Below, piece by piece: positions 11,361-23,047 of a DNA stretch of 64,000 nt. Origin of the DNA: Bicyclus anynana. Lineage: Eukaryota > Arthropoda > Insecta > Lepidoptera > Nymphalidae. The translations under genes were made by a program, and so were the position numbers. The notes under the pieces were generated by a model that worked only from the letters and a program-made list of their open reading frames with translations, had not been told where the DNA came from and made no database searches. The stretch spans positions 10,141,561 to 10,205,560 of the forward strand of contig NC_069093.1 of NCBI RefSeq assembly GCF_947172395.1. Direction: 5' to 3'. The number at the start of each line of letters is the position of its first letter. Positions within the stretch are counted from its first letter, which is position 1.

Positions 11361-11734
11361 ATTTTTTTTAGATTTTTTGTCTGTCTGTCTGTCTATCTGT
11401 CCGTGTTTTTTTTTATTCGGGCATCACGCTGAAACTACTGAATGAATTCAAATGAAACTTGGCACGGTTTAAGATCATAATACGGAAAAGGTTATAGGAT
11501 ACTATAACTATGATTTTATTATGAAAATAAAATGAAAAGGGGATGAAATAGGGGTTGAAAGTTTGTATGGAAAGTCCTTCATTTTTAGAGTTACAGTTTT
11601 AAATTTGTTCATAGATCATAAAAAAATACAAAATACAATGTGATTCAAAAAATTTTACAACCCCCAAAGTGTCGAAATAGGGCTTGAAAGTTTACATTGA
11701 TTTTCACGCGGACGAAGTCGCGGGCGTCTGCTAG
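11361..11734 (+). mobile_element. Helitron, GTCTGTCTGTC subtype
   Basis: The 3' end is CACGCGGACGAAGTCGCGGG then CTAG before T. The interior carries GTCTGTCTGTCTGTC and 'ggggatgaaataggggttg', shared with the minus-strand copy at 54.94-55.15 kb. The 5' boundary is approximate. Confidence 0.75.
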
Positions 11735-12206
11735 TTATTCATATAAGAGTAACACTATGTAGCTTTCTTAATAGATTCTATTTCAGTGATTCACTAGAAT
11801 GTTATATTAATATACCAACTAATTGCAGTAATTAATATGATTTATGATTTCCAGAGAAGGGATGCCGACTTTATATTATTGATATTAAAATCACTTGCAA
11901 TAATCATAATTATTATTACGCTAAAGTATTTGTATGATGTAGCCTCCTGATCCATATTCATGAGTTTTGACTTCTTGATTTACACACTACGACATCTGTT
12001 TGCGACTTCGCCTACGAGCCTTAAGGTTGTATGTGTTAGTATAATTGAACTTTTGAACTTGAAACAATAATGAATAGTGGGATTTAAGGTCACTGGTGCA
12101 ATAGAAAATAGTATTACCTCAGAAAAACCTTCCCTAATGACAATTTAGTTCTATTTCCGGGTTTCGGGAAACTTTCTTCATGGGCTTTGGGGTTAGAACT
12201 TTATGA
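11735..12206. other. No gene seen
   Basis: AT-rich low-copy sequence with no supported feature. Confidence 0.45.
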
Positions 12207-12405
12207 TAGCTGACGCCGCGCGGTTTCACCCGCGTGGTTCCCGTTCCCGTAGGAATACGGGGATAATATATAGCCTATAGCCTTCTTCGATAAATGGGCT
12301 ATCTAACACTGAAAGAATTTTTCAAATCGGGGCAGTAGTTCCTGAGATTAGCGCGTTCAATCAAACAAACAAACAAACTCTTCAGCTTTATAATATTAGT
12401 ATAGA
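12207..12405 (-). mobile_element. Helitron (LEP1-like), GTTTGTTTGTTTG subtype
   Basis: On the minus strand it starts TCTATACTAATATTATAAAG after an A, has GTTTGTTTGTTTGATTGAAC, and ends CCGCGCGGCGTCAGCTA. It is nearly the same as the plus-strand copy at 30992-31195. Confidence 0.88.
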
Positions 12406-12599
12406 TTGCCATATACATTCCTTCATTATTATTTTATCATAAACCTATTTTTACCTATTTTTATGGAACCATTCCTTTCTTTATTATATTCCAAAGCGGG
12501 TTCATTGGGTTAAAATAACGACTCCTATCTGACAACTAGCTTTGATAATACCTACTATCGATTTATTATAAAAGTAGTAGTACCCACATAGAAGTAGTT

Positions 12600-12685
12600 T
12601 GGTGGGTATAAGCTCCATATCATTTCATCTATAAGAACCTGGCCTTGTAGGTAAAAAGGCCTAGTGGGCCAAATGATAATGATGG
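12600..12685 (+). mobile_element. Repeat I 3' end
   Basis: GGTGGGTATAAGCTCCATAT and the end 'aggcctagtgggccaaatga' plus TAATGATGG match the repeat at 60.9-61.1 kb. Only the 3' part is kept. Confidence 0.6.
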
Positions 12686-13261
12686 TTCTTTAAAATTAAA
12701 TTAATAAATAAATAACAATTGAATTGTGCTGCACAATGTTTACGAAAATTTTAATATACATTTTTCGTCGACTATTTTTGGTGCTCGAGAGTGTATCAGT
12801 ATATTTAAGCCGAGCACATCTGGCCTTCAAATAAAATACCAAGTTACTTTAAGTACGTATAATTATTTCAGTTCGATCAGTCTACTTCCTTGAACTAACA
12901 AATTGTCTTCCGTATTTCTCATGGCAGCGATATGTGTATAATGGTTTTAGAGCCATTCATTTTTATTGTCGATACGATGAAGATATGCATTGAACAACAA
13001 GAACTGATTTTTTATTTCAAAACTACTTCCTCTATTTCAAGGATGCCATTGGAATAAAAATGGAGCTTCGATTATAAGTTGCATCTATAATTAAATAAAC
13101 AAAAGATGCTTTTTGTTTATTTTAGTTTTTCTCCACGGCACGGGGGTGTACCATCATCAAATTACCAGCTCTAGGGCGAGAATCTTTTGAAAATTTGTTA
13201 GAAGAAATAAAACTCAATATCTTAAATATCCCGACCCAGGATATGAATACAGTACTTCGTC
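12686..13261. other. No gene seen
   Basis: AT-rich sequence without a recognisable feature. Confidence 0.45.
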
Positions 13262-13422
13262 ATCCGAAACGTCCAGATCACCTATACAACATGGGTATAT
13301 TCAAGTCAAGAGTGAATAGGCATCTTCTAGGCAAGCGCGTTCCACCATAGGCTGCATCATCGCTTACTGTCAAGCATGATTGCAGCCAAGCGCTCGTCTA
13401 TATGTATCATGTAAAAAAAAAC
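13262..13422 (+). mobile_element. CR1-type LINE 3' end with poly(A)
   Basis: The translation ends YNMGIFKSRVNRHLLGKRVP then P and stop, the C-terminal end of a CR1-like ORF2. It is followed by a 3' UTR ('gctgcatcatcgcttac', 'attgcagccaagcgct') and an A run at about 13411. A second, inverted copy lies at 33962-34190. The UTR resembles the SINE-A tail. Confidence 0.8.
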
Positions 13423-13531
13423 TACATGGGCTGAAATTATAGTGGAAAAACGAGGCAGTTTATTTTAATTTAATCAAATATATACTATCGTCTGGCCCTC
13501 CTAACCGTTTTTGTTTGTCATTGGGATAGGT

Positions 13532-13642
13532 CGGGACAATGGGCCGAAGACATCAAACGGGTAACAACGCTGGATGCTTGCGGCTCAAGATCGTGGGAAG
13601 TCTTTACAAGAGCTATATACAGCAGTGGATGTTCATTGGCTG
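13532..13642 (+). mobile_element. RTE LINE 3' terminal fragment
   Basis: It contains GAAGACATCAAACGGGTAAC, 'ggatgcttgcggctcaagat' and 'cagcagtggatgttcattgg', then CTGATAA. These match the plus-strand form of the RTE ends described elsewhere. It is short and non-coding. Confidence 0.75.
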
Positions 13643-14390
13643 ATAACTCAGACCAATTACCTTTGGACTTGTATTACACTCAAATTCACTAACAAAAGTG
13701 TAGTTTTTTGAGGGGGATGAGGTAAACTCAAACATCAAAAACATTTAACATAACAAAATATTTAACACACAAATATATTCTGTGGCCTTACACTATGCAC
13801 AACTATTAATTGAAATTGTAACACACACACGTGTAATTTTAACACAGTGAAGCATCGATTCTGTAGATGCAGTTTATATAAACAAGTTAGATCGTGATCA
13901 TATAGTTTTGACAGAGGGGTAACGTCTATCGAGGCAGGTCCTATGGTAATTTGTCTGAGACTGATAATGATGTCAATTTAGTAAACAGTAAATACTACCT
14001 ATACCTATCTATAAAAAAAATAATACTAGCCAATCTTCGACACCCGACTTATGCGTTTTGAGTAACAATTTGACCCGAATGGAGTATTATTTTTTCTAAG
14101 CCGACAGTAATTATTTATAATACGACATTCATCTCATGAATCATAAGAGTAAGCTCTTTGTTTCTTTGCTAATACAAATTGGAATGTCGTGAGTTATTTT
14201 ATTACGTAACGTTGCATAAGTTGAGGAATGTTTGAGGTTATTTGTTAGATTTCAAGTTTTAGGCTAATCGTCCGTACAGCCTTCGTAGGTATGAGGTCAA
14301 AAGTATCAAAGTAAATTAACTTCAAAATGGCAATAGCTGATTACCTAACATTTAAGATGGTAAAGAAATATTGACGAGTTATATTCAAGA
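13643..14390. other. No gene seen; AT-rich
   Basis: No long frame or repeat is recognised. Confidence 0.45.
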
Positions 14391-14705
14391 CTAGCGGACG
14401 CCCGCGATTTCGTCAGCGTGAAATTCAGTTTTTCAAAAATCCACCACCACCACCAACCACGTGTTTTTTCGAGATAAAAAATATCCTTTTTGTCTCTCTG
14501 TTACCTATCTACCAGTGAAAGTCTCGGTAAAATCAGTTCAGCCGTTTCAGAGAGTAGCCCGGACAAATAGACTGAAAGTTAAAATAATTATAAAAGCTTC
14601 ATTATGTGTTGGTATCATGTAAATAACTATAAGTACCTACTTGATAAACAGTAGTATTTTGAAATCACAGACAGACATTTCAGTTTTATTTATATGTATG
14701 GAAGA
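14391..14705 (-). mobile_element. Helitron, longer subtype
   Basis: The plus-strand sequence begins CTAGCGGACGCCCGCGA, which is the inverted 3' end. The far end carries 'cagttttatttatatgtatg', shared with the copy at 47905-48178. The 'ccaccaccaccaaccac' stretch near 14441 is unique to this copy. The 5' limit is approximate. Confidence 0.72.
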
Positions 14706-14887
14706 TAAAGGAATTTTGACGTGATGGTACGATAATTCAGCGTCGATAATTTCAACGCATGCTAATGTTGCGTTTATAATTTGAGCACACATTTTCGTAG
14801 TGATTGTTATTTGCTTCTTTTGTCCTTGTCGATTTCGAAAAGGTTTTCTGGAGTTACATAGTCACAATATTTAAAGGTGCTTACAAA

Positions 14888-15172
14888 TTGCTTTTTTTGT
14901 ATATAACTGCGATCTCATGTGATGTTAAGTGATCATGCAATCTAAGATGTAAGCAGCTTACTTGGAAGAGTATACAAATATATGATCCATACTTCCGGTG
15001 GTTTCTATTTAACATCGTACTAGAACGTTAAATCGCTTGGCGGTACGTTTTTGCCAGTAGGCTGTTAACTAGCCACGGCCTATTCCTACCAGACCAGATT
15101 TGAGCCTATTTAGAAATTATAAAATCTCAAACTAACCCGAGCCATCGAACCCACTACCTCACTGTTGAGAAC
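14888..15172 (-). mobile_element. SINE-A, old copy
   Basis: The reverse complement retains the B box region (GGTTCGATGGC, mutated), 'tagccgtgg' equivalents, and 'gtaccgccaagcgattta'. It is strongly diverged from the copies at 30.6 and 50.5 kb and its poly(A) tail is eroded. Confidence 0.72.
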
Positions 15173-15527
15173 AAAAACACATGGCTTTATTTCGCTTAAT
15201 ACTGCGAATACTCACCCAAAAATCGAATGGGAAAAATATTTTAAAAGAAACATCTTTGCTTTCCTATTTTTTCGATTCAAACTTCAGACTAAGTAGGTAC
15301 ATAAAAACTTGTATCGTACCCAAATTCACAAACAAAATTGTCTGTAATTTTTAAGGAAAATGAGCTTAAATTAGGTATATCTACATATATCTTATACTAA
15401 ACTAGAAGTAGTTGACCGTTTTTTACACTATTCGAAGCAATTATATAATAAAAAGGTATTTTTACGGAGCTCTATAACCGACGAACACGATTACAACTAT
15501 GAAACATCGATTCTATAGAGACATTCT
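15173..15527. other. No gene seen
   Basis: AT-rich low-copy DNA. Confidence 0.45.
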
Positions 15528-15800
15528 GACGGCCTCCGTGGCGCAGTGGTATGCGCGGTGGATTTACAAGATGGAGGTCCTGGGTTCGATCCCCGGCTGG
15601 GCCGATTTAGGTTTTCTTAATTGGTCCAGGTCTGGCCGCCGCCCGTGCCGCCAAGCGATTTAGCGTTCCGGAACGATGCCGTATATAAACCGAAATGGGT
15701 GTGGATTTTCATCCTTGTCCTAACAAGTTAGCCTATTTCCAACTAGGATTGCGTCATCACTTACTATCAGTCAAGGGCTAACTTGTAAAGAACAAAAAAA
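15528..15800 (+). mobile_element. SINE-A with internal deletion
   Basis: An intact pol III promoter is visible (A box TGGCGCAGTGGTATGC, B box GGTTCGATCCC). About 50 bases of the body ('gctggtgggaggcttcggcc' onward) are missing between CTGGCCG and GCCGCCAAGCG. The tail is TTGTAAAGAACAAAAAAA. Confidence 0.9.
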
Positions 15801-16185
15801 GCCAGTTTTTATAATCGCATTAGATCATTGATAATATACTTTGACAGAAAAGTACCGTCTAGCAAGGCAGGTCTTTATGTAATTAGTCTGAGATACAAAC
15901 ATACCTACAAACAATCTTTACAATCAATTTACATATATATTCTCGTACATGTAACGCATGCAATGATATAATTCACGTAATGATCTATTATACTTCATGT
16001 ATAATATGTGCCTACCTTGTTTTAGAATCGCTTACATGTTACCAGTATAGATATTGATGCAATAATGTATACCTATTGACTCAAATCCGAGAGGGTTTGG
16101 GTTCGGTTTTGCATGTTAGACTACATAGTAAGCAATAGTACTAGATTATATTACTAAGAGGCCGTACAGAGTACTTTAGTATTTT
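15801..16185. other. No gene seen
   Basis: AT-rich low-copy DNA. Confidence 0.45.
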
Positions 16186-16250
16186 TAACCGACTTCCAAA
16201 AAGGAGGAGGTTCTACGTTCGACTGTATGTATGTTTTTTCGTCGAGTACG
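16186..16250 (+). mobile_element. Element F 5' end
   Basis: TTTTTAACCGACTTCCAAAA, then AGGAGGAGGTTCTACGTTCG and CTGTATGTATGTTTTTT, match the start of the large copy at 32571. The rest of the element is not recognisable here. Confidence 0.75.
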
Positions 16251-16369
16251 AATGATTTTTGGGCGGTAAATCCAAGTAAAGTAAAAGTAGTCCGAAGTAG
16301 GCCTTACAGATAAAATAATATTGGTTAAATTGAGACATAGTGTAAAGGTACGAATATATTACGATAATG

Positions 16370-16807
16370 GGGATGATGATTAGGTTTGAATATATTGATT
16401 TTTATGAGACATTCGGGTAAATAGGTCACTATTAAGTAATTAATATGTAAAAAACAAAGATTGTCTGGATGTTTGCAAAATAAATAAGATTTTAAAATTT
16501 CATTAGGTGAAAATTAAAACATTTATAGCCTCGTTTATTAAACGTGATTTTTTTTAAATATATGAACATACATACATGATATTGTTTGAACGCCCATGTA
16601 AATCTAACGATCATTATTATCAACGACGTCATTAATTCGTGCCATTTTGTATGGAGCGTTTTTGAGGGATCCGTGGCAGCGTCGCAAATTACCCTTTAAA
16701 TCCCTGTAGCTCCGAAAGTAATGGTCGCAGATATCCTGTTACTTTTACAAAATTGCTTTACAAGCTACTCCTAATTTATATACAATTTTAAAAACCGTCA
16801 TCATCCC
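16370..16807 (+). mobile_element. MITE-G copy 3
   Basis: Termini GGGATGATGAT and GTCATCATCCC enclose the MITE-G interior ('tgtctggatgtttgcaaaat', 'caacgacgtcattaattcg'). The TA flanks are no longer visible on either side, so this is an older copy or the target has mutated. Confidence 0.82.
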
Positions 16808-17294
16808 AAACGCTGCCCAAACCCTTGGAGATATAACAAAAAAATGCACGGTGGAATATTTTCGTCGTTTTTAGATCTACAAAAATCCGCGATGTCTCAA
16901 TTTTTAGGATATCTTAAAATGGTCACGTACAATGAAAGTTTTCTTAGAAGATCTGAATTCGCGATAAATTTTATTTAGATTTAATTTGATGGATTTTCTA
17001 GCGGGCAGTGTCGCGAGCGGAGCTAGGTAGGTATTCCATTGTAAAAATATTGTAAATCAGTTGTTTGTATTATGATTACATCGGATTAAATCAAACGAAG
17101 CAGCGTGATATTGTGTAATAGTAAAGGAAGGAAGAATATGTACATTGTACAGTTATGCGGTAATGAATCACGCGGTGTTACCTAACCCGGTTCATACATA
17201 TGGTCGCGGTCAATACGCACTCAATTCGTATTATGTTATGTATTATGTATTTACATACTTATCTGTAGCTGTAAGAATGAAATGTAGCCGATTA
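16808..17294. other. No gene seen
   Basis: AT-rich low-copy sequence. A mild GC patch near 17160-17220 has no frame. Confidence 0.45.
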
Positions 17295-17498
17295 TCCTAC
17301 TAGTATTATAAACGCGAAAGTTTATATGGATGTTTGGATGTTTGTTACTCTTTAACGCCGCTACTATTGAAGCGATTTGGCAGAAATTTGGAATGGAAAT
17401 AGATTTTACTCTTCTTCTTTAAAAAAAAAAAAATTATGGTTCCCGAGGGATTTGTAAAAACTAAATTCCACGCGGACGAAGTTGCGGGCGTCCGCTAG
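17295..17498 (+). mobile_element. Helitron (LEP1-like), both ends intact
   Basis: It starts TCCTACTAGTATTATAAACG after an A and ends GGGCGTCCGCTAG before a T. The interior 'gaagcgatttggcagaaatt' is typical of this subtype. Confidence 0.9.
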
Positions 17499-19770
17499 TC
17501 TTTTATAAAAACGACAATTGACAAAATAGTAACATGTTTAAAATCAAATTTTAGATTTTAATGTGCGAGGCCTAATGTGTCCCAGAGTATCATATACGAA
17601 GAAGTAGATAGAAACCGAGTTATAAAGAATTTTCGCTAAGAATGTTAGAAAAAAGTTTATACAAAGAGAATAGAGATAGAGGACTCTCATAATGAAGTTT
17701 TAAAATTTAAAAAGTAATTTGTTTTTAACCAGACGTAAAACGACGGGTTCGTTCGAATTAAGCGTTTTTTTTTTTGTTAACGCATGACGATTAATGGAGA
17801 TGGGTTTTTTAGAATTTAAACTATCCTCAGTATTATTTAGATTACATTTGCCGTGAGCACAACACATTGCAAGAACCTATTCATGACTAAGGGCCCCGTA
17901 TGGGTTCGAAACTAGTCGGGCGTATTGTGACGTTACACGTGACCTTTTTTTTATAATGGAAATAAATTGGTTAATTCATGTTTGTCGGGCGACTTTATAT
18001 TTTTTTTTATTATAAGTTAATATTACGAGTAAGTTTGTGCCAATGTTTGTTCATGTCATCAACGAAAGCGATTCCGGTTCGGGCGATAGCAGTACTCACC
18101 GGCTCGTAAATGAAATCGAAAACACATTATGTAAGCGGAAAGCAAAGGTCCCGCGTTGCGTGTGTTACTCATGTAGGTAATTGTCGTTTGAGGAGAAATG
18201 ACAGCTCGGAAAATCCTTTAGAAGAAAGAAAAATCACACATCACAATATCTCCAATACACATAGGACAATAGCCTGCGATGTGTGGCATAACCCAGAAAA
18301 TAGCAGCTCAGCATGCTACATAACCTTTTAAAATAGGGCATGTAGCGCTAATTTTCAGCTGGAACCACAGATTGGGTCACATCTTACTGGAACATGTAAA
18401 AGGAATGAAGCTGGCATGTCTCTCAATAAGTTCAAAGTTTTTATTAAACGCAAGCTTATAGGAAAGTCTTATTATTGTGTTAATGATTATATAAACGATA
18501 AAAAAGCTGTTGAACTGCACTATATGATTGTGTACTTAGTTCTAGTATAAGTTTGTAAAGCGGTGGTAAACAGAAATAATAAACCTTAATAAAAGTATGA
18601 AAGTATTTCACGTACCTACTGTAGATTGAATACCCAATAGTAAAGTACCTTTTTATTGACGCTACCGCAAAAATATGCAAGAACTGATGACAACTGCTTT
18701 TCAGTGCTGAAAATGCGAATGACGTCACAGCACAGGTCAATTGCATTAAACACGAATGACCTTGGTTTGTCAATTGCTGCCCACAAACAAACTTGATTTA
18801 GTTTATTAAGTTTCCAAACTTTAAATGAAACAAAAAAGAGTTTTATTCTGCACTTGGTCAGCGTATTGCTTGTAGGCTAAGTTTTATTCAACGACTAGTA
18901 AGTCCTTGACTTCAGTTCAGCCTCACCTTAGAATGTTACATTTCAGTCAGTAATATACAAAGTTAATGCATTAACTAGGGAGGATTAGAATATGACGAAT
19001 ATCTCTAACTGGTTAGAGCATTAGACCCGGCATCATACTGGAACCACCAAGCCATGTCTTGGCTTACAACTTACCTAGTCAAAGCGAAGGGACCTAAAAC
19101 AAGACTACACCAAAATAATAAGTTTGGTACATGTTCAATCATTGGTAATGTTATAGTTATTGATTTTGATATACATTCATTATTAACTATAGCTGACGTT
19201 ACCCTACATATGATAGTCTATTTATATAGTCTATAAATAGTCTTCATAACCGCAGACTATCTGTAGTAAAGACTTTAGGTAGCATTGCATATCTTTTCAT
19301 CGGTGCAAAATGGAGAATACCTCCTCCAATTCAGTTTCGTGACTCTCAGTATGGCAGTGCACTTCGGCATCTATGAAGTGCAAGGCACTGACTACAGGTA
19401 GACTAAAAGTCTACAGGTACGTCACTTGTACCTTGCAACCTTCTTAGTTTCTGTTATACAAAATATTAATTAAATTACAATTAAAACTTTTATTAAGGCT
19501 ATTGGACTAATAGCATGTTTTGCATTGAGACATTCAATATGGTAATCCGATGACGATTTGGGACCAAGTCAGCGTGGAAAGTAAAAATAAAGTCACGCAA
19601 AGTCCATTCAGTGTCGTCTGTTGTTATGCAATAACCTATTTGACGAATCGAAGATGGTTTCTGACGCGTGCTCGTTGTTTTAATGGCGACCTGCATTACA
19701 ATTTAGTTATTGCGTCATTTTACTGTGTGACCCGATTTCTGAAGCTTTATGACTGCCTACCTAATCCATA
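17499..19770. other. Low-copy DNA, no gene supported
   Basis: About 2.3 kb. It holds the repeat at 17850-17945 and a TGACGTCA octamer at 18720. A low-AT patch at 18060-18340 contains a plus-strand frame of 73 codons with no known product. No splice-supported exon is visible. Confidence 0.45.
17850..17945 (+). repeat. Dispersed repeat shared with 40640-40735
   Basis: Both places carry 'atgactaagggccccgtatg' (one base different), ACTAGTCGGGC and a CACGTGA end. The family is not identified and no termini are clear. Confidence 0.6.
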
Positions 19771-19945
19771 GTAACATTATGAATGCCAAAGTAAGCATCT
19801 GTTTAACCGTCTGTTACTTTTTCCACGGCTAAAGAACTGTACCTTAGGAATAGGATTAGAGCAAAGAATAGGTTACTTTTATCCCGGAAAAATCCATGAT
19901 TTTCGTGGGATTTGTAAAAAACAGAATGTCACACGAACAGACTAG
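19771..19945 (+). mobile_element. Degraded Helitron
   Basis: It retains the interior 'ttttatcccggaaaaatcc', 'gtgggatttgtaaaaa' and an end CACACGAACAGACTAG. The conserved hairpin segment is lost. Confidence 0.6.
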
Positions 19946-20369
19946 CGTTTATTATAAATAAGTATACCTATAGCTTTTAAAGTAGTTTTGTCTGTTACGT
20001 TATTTCTTTTTTTGCACTTGTTTTTTATTTTACTTGAAGTAAAGTTGCAGTTTAAAAGTACTTTCACACTAATAGCATTTTTAGCATAAAGTCGACAAGT
20101 CAGTGTTGTCAGATACTCCTGACCCTGCTACAGAATGAGGTGCCCCAAAAATGTTATTAAAGGTTCAGACGATAACGTAACTGCAGAAAATGCCTTGTAG
20201 CCAACTCAATCAACCTTCAAAACGTCTAGGCCGATAAAGAAGAGGACTCCTATTTTTACGACACGCAGGTGTGACTTCGAATTATACCAGGCAATCATGG
20301 GGCAAAAAGGGCTGATAAAATGGGTATGTCGTGAAAGGGTAACAGACAGACAGACTTACATTTTCGAAA
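19946..20369. other. No gene; end of an old Helitron-like piece
   Basis: The segment 20335-20370 ends in ACAGACAGACAGACTTACAT, a motif found in Helitron interiors here. The rest is low-copy. Confidence 0.4.
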
Positions 20370-20540
20370 TTTATGTTTTTTTTTTTTTTTTTAAAAAAAA
20401 GAATATTTGCTATATCTTTTATAATATGACCAATATTCCCCTCCAACTAGTCGGGAGAGAGGCAACGGGGCGAGGATCGAACCACCACCATTCGGTGATG
20501 AGTCCGACCGCGCTTACCGTTGAGCTATTGAGGCTATAAA
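20370..20540 (-). mobile_element. SINE-E (tRNA-derived)
   Basis: The reverse complement reads CTCAATAGCTCAACGGTAAG at the A box and GGTTCGATCCTC at the B box, then ACTAGTTGGAGGGGAATATT, ending in an A/T homopolymer tail. The same family appears at 23131-23305 and, split, at 61428-61779. Confidence 0.85.
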
Positions 20541-22288
20541 TTAATAAAATTGTGGATAAACTCGACGTGACCACGCCGTCAAGTGAATATGTTGACGGAG
20601 AAATATTCTGAAGTAGAATATTTTGGCAGAAATATATCTTTCCGGCATCAGTGTTAAGCGAATTAAAGCAATGTTTTACAGCTATTCTAGTATGGTTTTC
20701 GAACATAATATTTAATTTGTATAAAGTGAACTCGGCCTTTGTTTTTATTTTTAAAACATTTCTAATTGAAAGCCTATAAAAACGCGGATCTGTATCAAGG
20801 CTGTTCGATTTAGTAGGTATCTATTTTGTAATTCGTTTCGTACTTTACTTGTTTTATATTGCCTAGCAAGAAATTCAAGGAAAATTGTTTGTCTCAACCA
20901 AATTTTAAAATTGATTCAACTTTATGAAATCGTTTATTTTTAGTCACTGTCGGAAACAGCGTTCATTTTGTTTTGCCAATTGCTGCGATCACATCACATC
21001 CATTTATATAGTAAAAAACCTTTCTTGATCAGTTGCAATGCCTTAGTTTGTGTCCGAAATGACCTGGGATCTTTAATGCAATGGATGTTCGGCTCAATAT
21101 ACAATTTTCTAAATTGGTTTAGTTCTGGACTGGCCTTTGGCAAATACATCATGCTAAATGGTAAGTTTTCGGTGTGTGAGTGTGTGTGTACCTATCGTGC
21201 GTGTATGCGTGTGTGTGTGTATTACGATGATACTGTAGTCCATATGATCTACAATGTTAATTCTCTGACTTCGAATACTGTAGTGAGTCCACATAGCAGT
21301 ATGAGCATATAAATAAACACACATAGCATTCACAAAGGCGGTGCCATAATTGGCATATGCCTATAATTAAAATATTACAACTATATATCAAATATGTTGA
21401 TATGTTGATAAATAAATGTGATATATTACACCATTCGTATCAGGATTCTAAGATCACATGCACTTATAACCAGGAGGTAATCTAATGTTATTATTAAACA
21501 GTACAGTGTATGTTTAGTCCACTAACTACTCCATCAATACAAACATCCGCGTAATGGTGAGCGTCCACTGATCCGCATCGTACGAATCACACGAATCTGG
21601 ACTCTACGCCACGATAAAAGTCCCTCAGCTAAAACCTGAACTAAAATTGACAGGACCATAAACAAAAGTTAATAAGACCGCCGTTACCAAATTACAATGA
21701 GCGCCATTAATACATTAGCGCCGCGTCAAGGGGCTTGTTTCGTGGCGCGGAGTTTATCGTAAAATAAAAAATCCGTTATGCGATGAGTCCGATACTTAAG
21801 ATGCAGATATGTGGACGCATATCTTAATACGGATGTAATATTTCTAGTTATGATTAGTAATGTTAATGCTTTAGTATTAGTGACAAAAAGTGCAATGCCT
21901 TTATGGTCTTAACCTTTACAATCATGGTCGGCATTTTATTATTCATTCTTAGATACAGAGAAGAAGCCATCATAGGATATGATTGGGGCGTATGGATGAC
22001 GCAAACTTGCACGTCATTGCAAGTGTTGGTTGTACACTCAATTTTGGCTATCGTTTCTACATTTTTGGTCAATTACTCTGATTTTTTTGATTCAGTTATT
22101 CTTCCTTTACAAATTTTATAAACAACTGAAATAGATACAAGTAACTGAACCACTGTGACTGGAATAAGGTTGAATATACTGAGTTTGTAAGGAGGAGGTA
22201 AGGTAAGGATACTGAGTTGCTGCAATGAAGAGCAGTGATAGCCCAATGCAAGATATAGCAAAGGAAGGCTTTTACTGAAAAATTCTCG
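20541..22288. other. Low-copy DNA with one exon-like frame
   Basis: It includes the exon-like frame at 20944-21160, a GT-rich run just after it (about 21170-21220) and a GC patch at 21550-21740. No repeat is recognised with confidence. Confidence 0.45.
20944..21160 (+). CDS. Possible internal exon, unknown product
   Basis: The sequence TTTATTTTTAG at 20933-20943 looks like a 3' splice site. The frame then stays open for 72 codons to AATG|GTAAGT at 21157-21166, a near-consensus 5' splice site. A TAG closes the frame exactly at the upstream AG, so the open stretch coincides with the splice signals. The end of the translation is FLNWFSSGLAFGKYIMLN. I do not recognise the family, there are no neighbouring exons in the window that I can link, and chance is a real alternative. 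Confidence 0.2.
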
Positions 22289-22468
22289 TTTTTTTTTATT
22301 CTTTACAAGTTAGCCCTTGACTACAATCTCACCTAATGGTAAGTGATGATGCCTAAGATGGAAGCGGGCTAACTTGTTAGAAGGACGATGAATATCCACA
22401 CCCCTTTCGGTTTCTACATCGTACCGGAACGGTAAATCGCTTGACAGTACATCTTTGCCGGTAGAATC
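22289..22468 (-). mobile_element. SINE-A, 5'-truncated
   Basis: The plus strand reads TTTTTTTTATTCTTTACAAG then TTAGCCC, the inverted SINE-A tail. It continues to 'gcttgacagtac', after which the head is absent. This is a typical 5' truncation. Confidence 0.88.
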
Positions 22469-23047
22469 GTCCGGAATCTGACGGATTCTTAGATGAAAGA
22501 AAAGATGAGTATTTTAGACACAAGACTCGTCGACGTCGTCCAAGCTTAGCGTAGCTTGTTTGTTATCGCAAATGTTAGGAGTAATGTTGGACAATTTTAA
22601 TGTTAATTTTGACTCGGTATCAGTTATCAAGCCACCATTACGTCAATCTTGTCGCGAACCCCCTGCCTTCAAATGGTGAACCCGCGTACCCTATTTTAAG
22701 AAACCCTGCTACATAGGCTAACTACTAGATTTACTTAATAGTTCAAATTAATATCATTAATTGCTCAAATACCAACATCTCGAGATGTGTTACGCAAGAC
22801 GCAGCGATGAGGAAGGCGATGTGCACACTGCATTATTAACCTGCATAATGTAATCGTTTATTCAAATGAACAGGATAAACCGCCGAGGATGTAGGTAATA
22901 AACCAGATGGATTATTATCCTCAATGTATTATTTTTATCTTGTTAAGTGAGAATGTATGATGCGATGGCCCAATATGATACTGAATACTTGAGGCCATAA
23001 ATGATTTAGATGCATGATGCACTTTCGAAAATTATGCACTGTAATAT
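22469..23047. other. No gene; low-copy, modest GC
   Basis: Bases 22620-22900 are less AT-rich and match no repeat in the window. There is no long frame. Confidence 0.4.

Noticed and set aside
15528..15600. tRNA-like sequence with both pol III boxes
   Set aside because: It continues into the SINE-A body and poly(A), as do the copies at 30.6 and 50.5 kb.
21170..21230. GT-rich run as a (GT)n microsatellite
   Set aside because: Interrupted and irregular; described only as GT-rich next to the exon-like frame.
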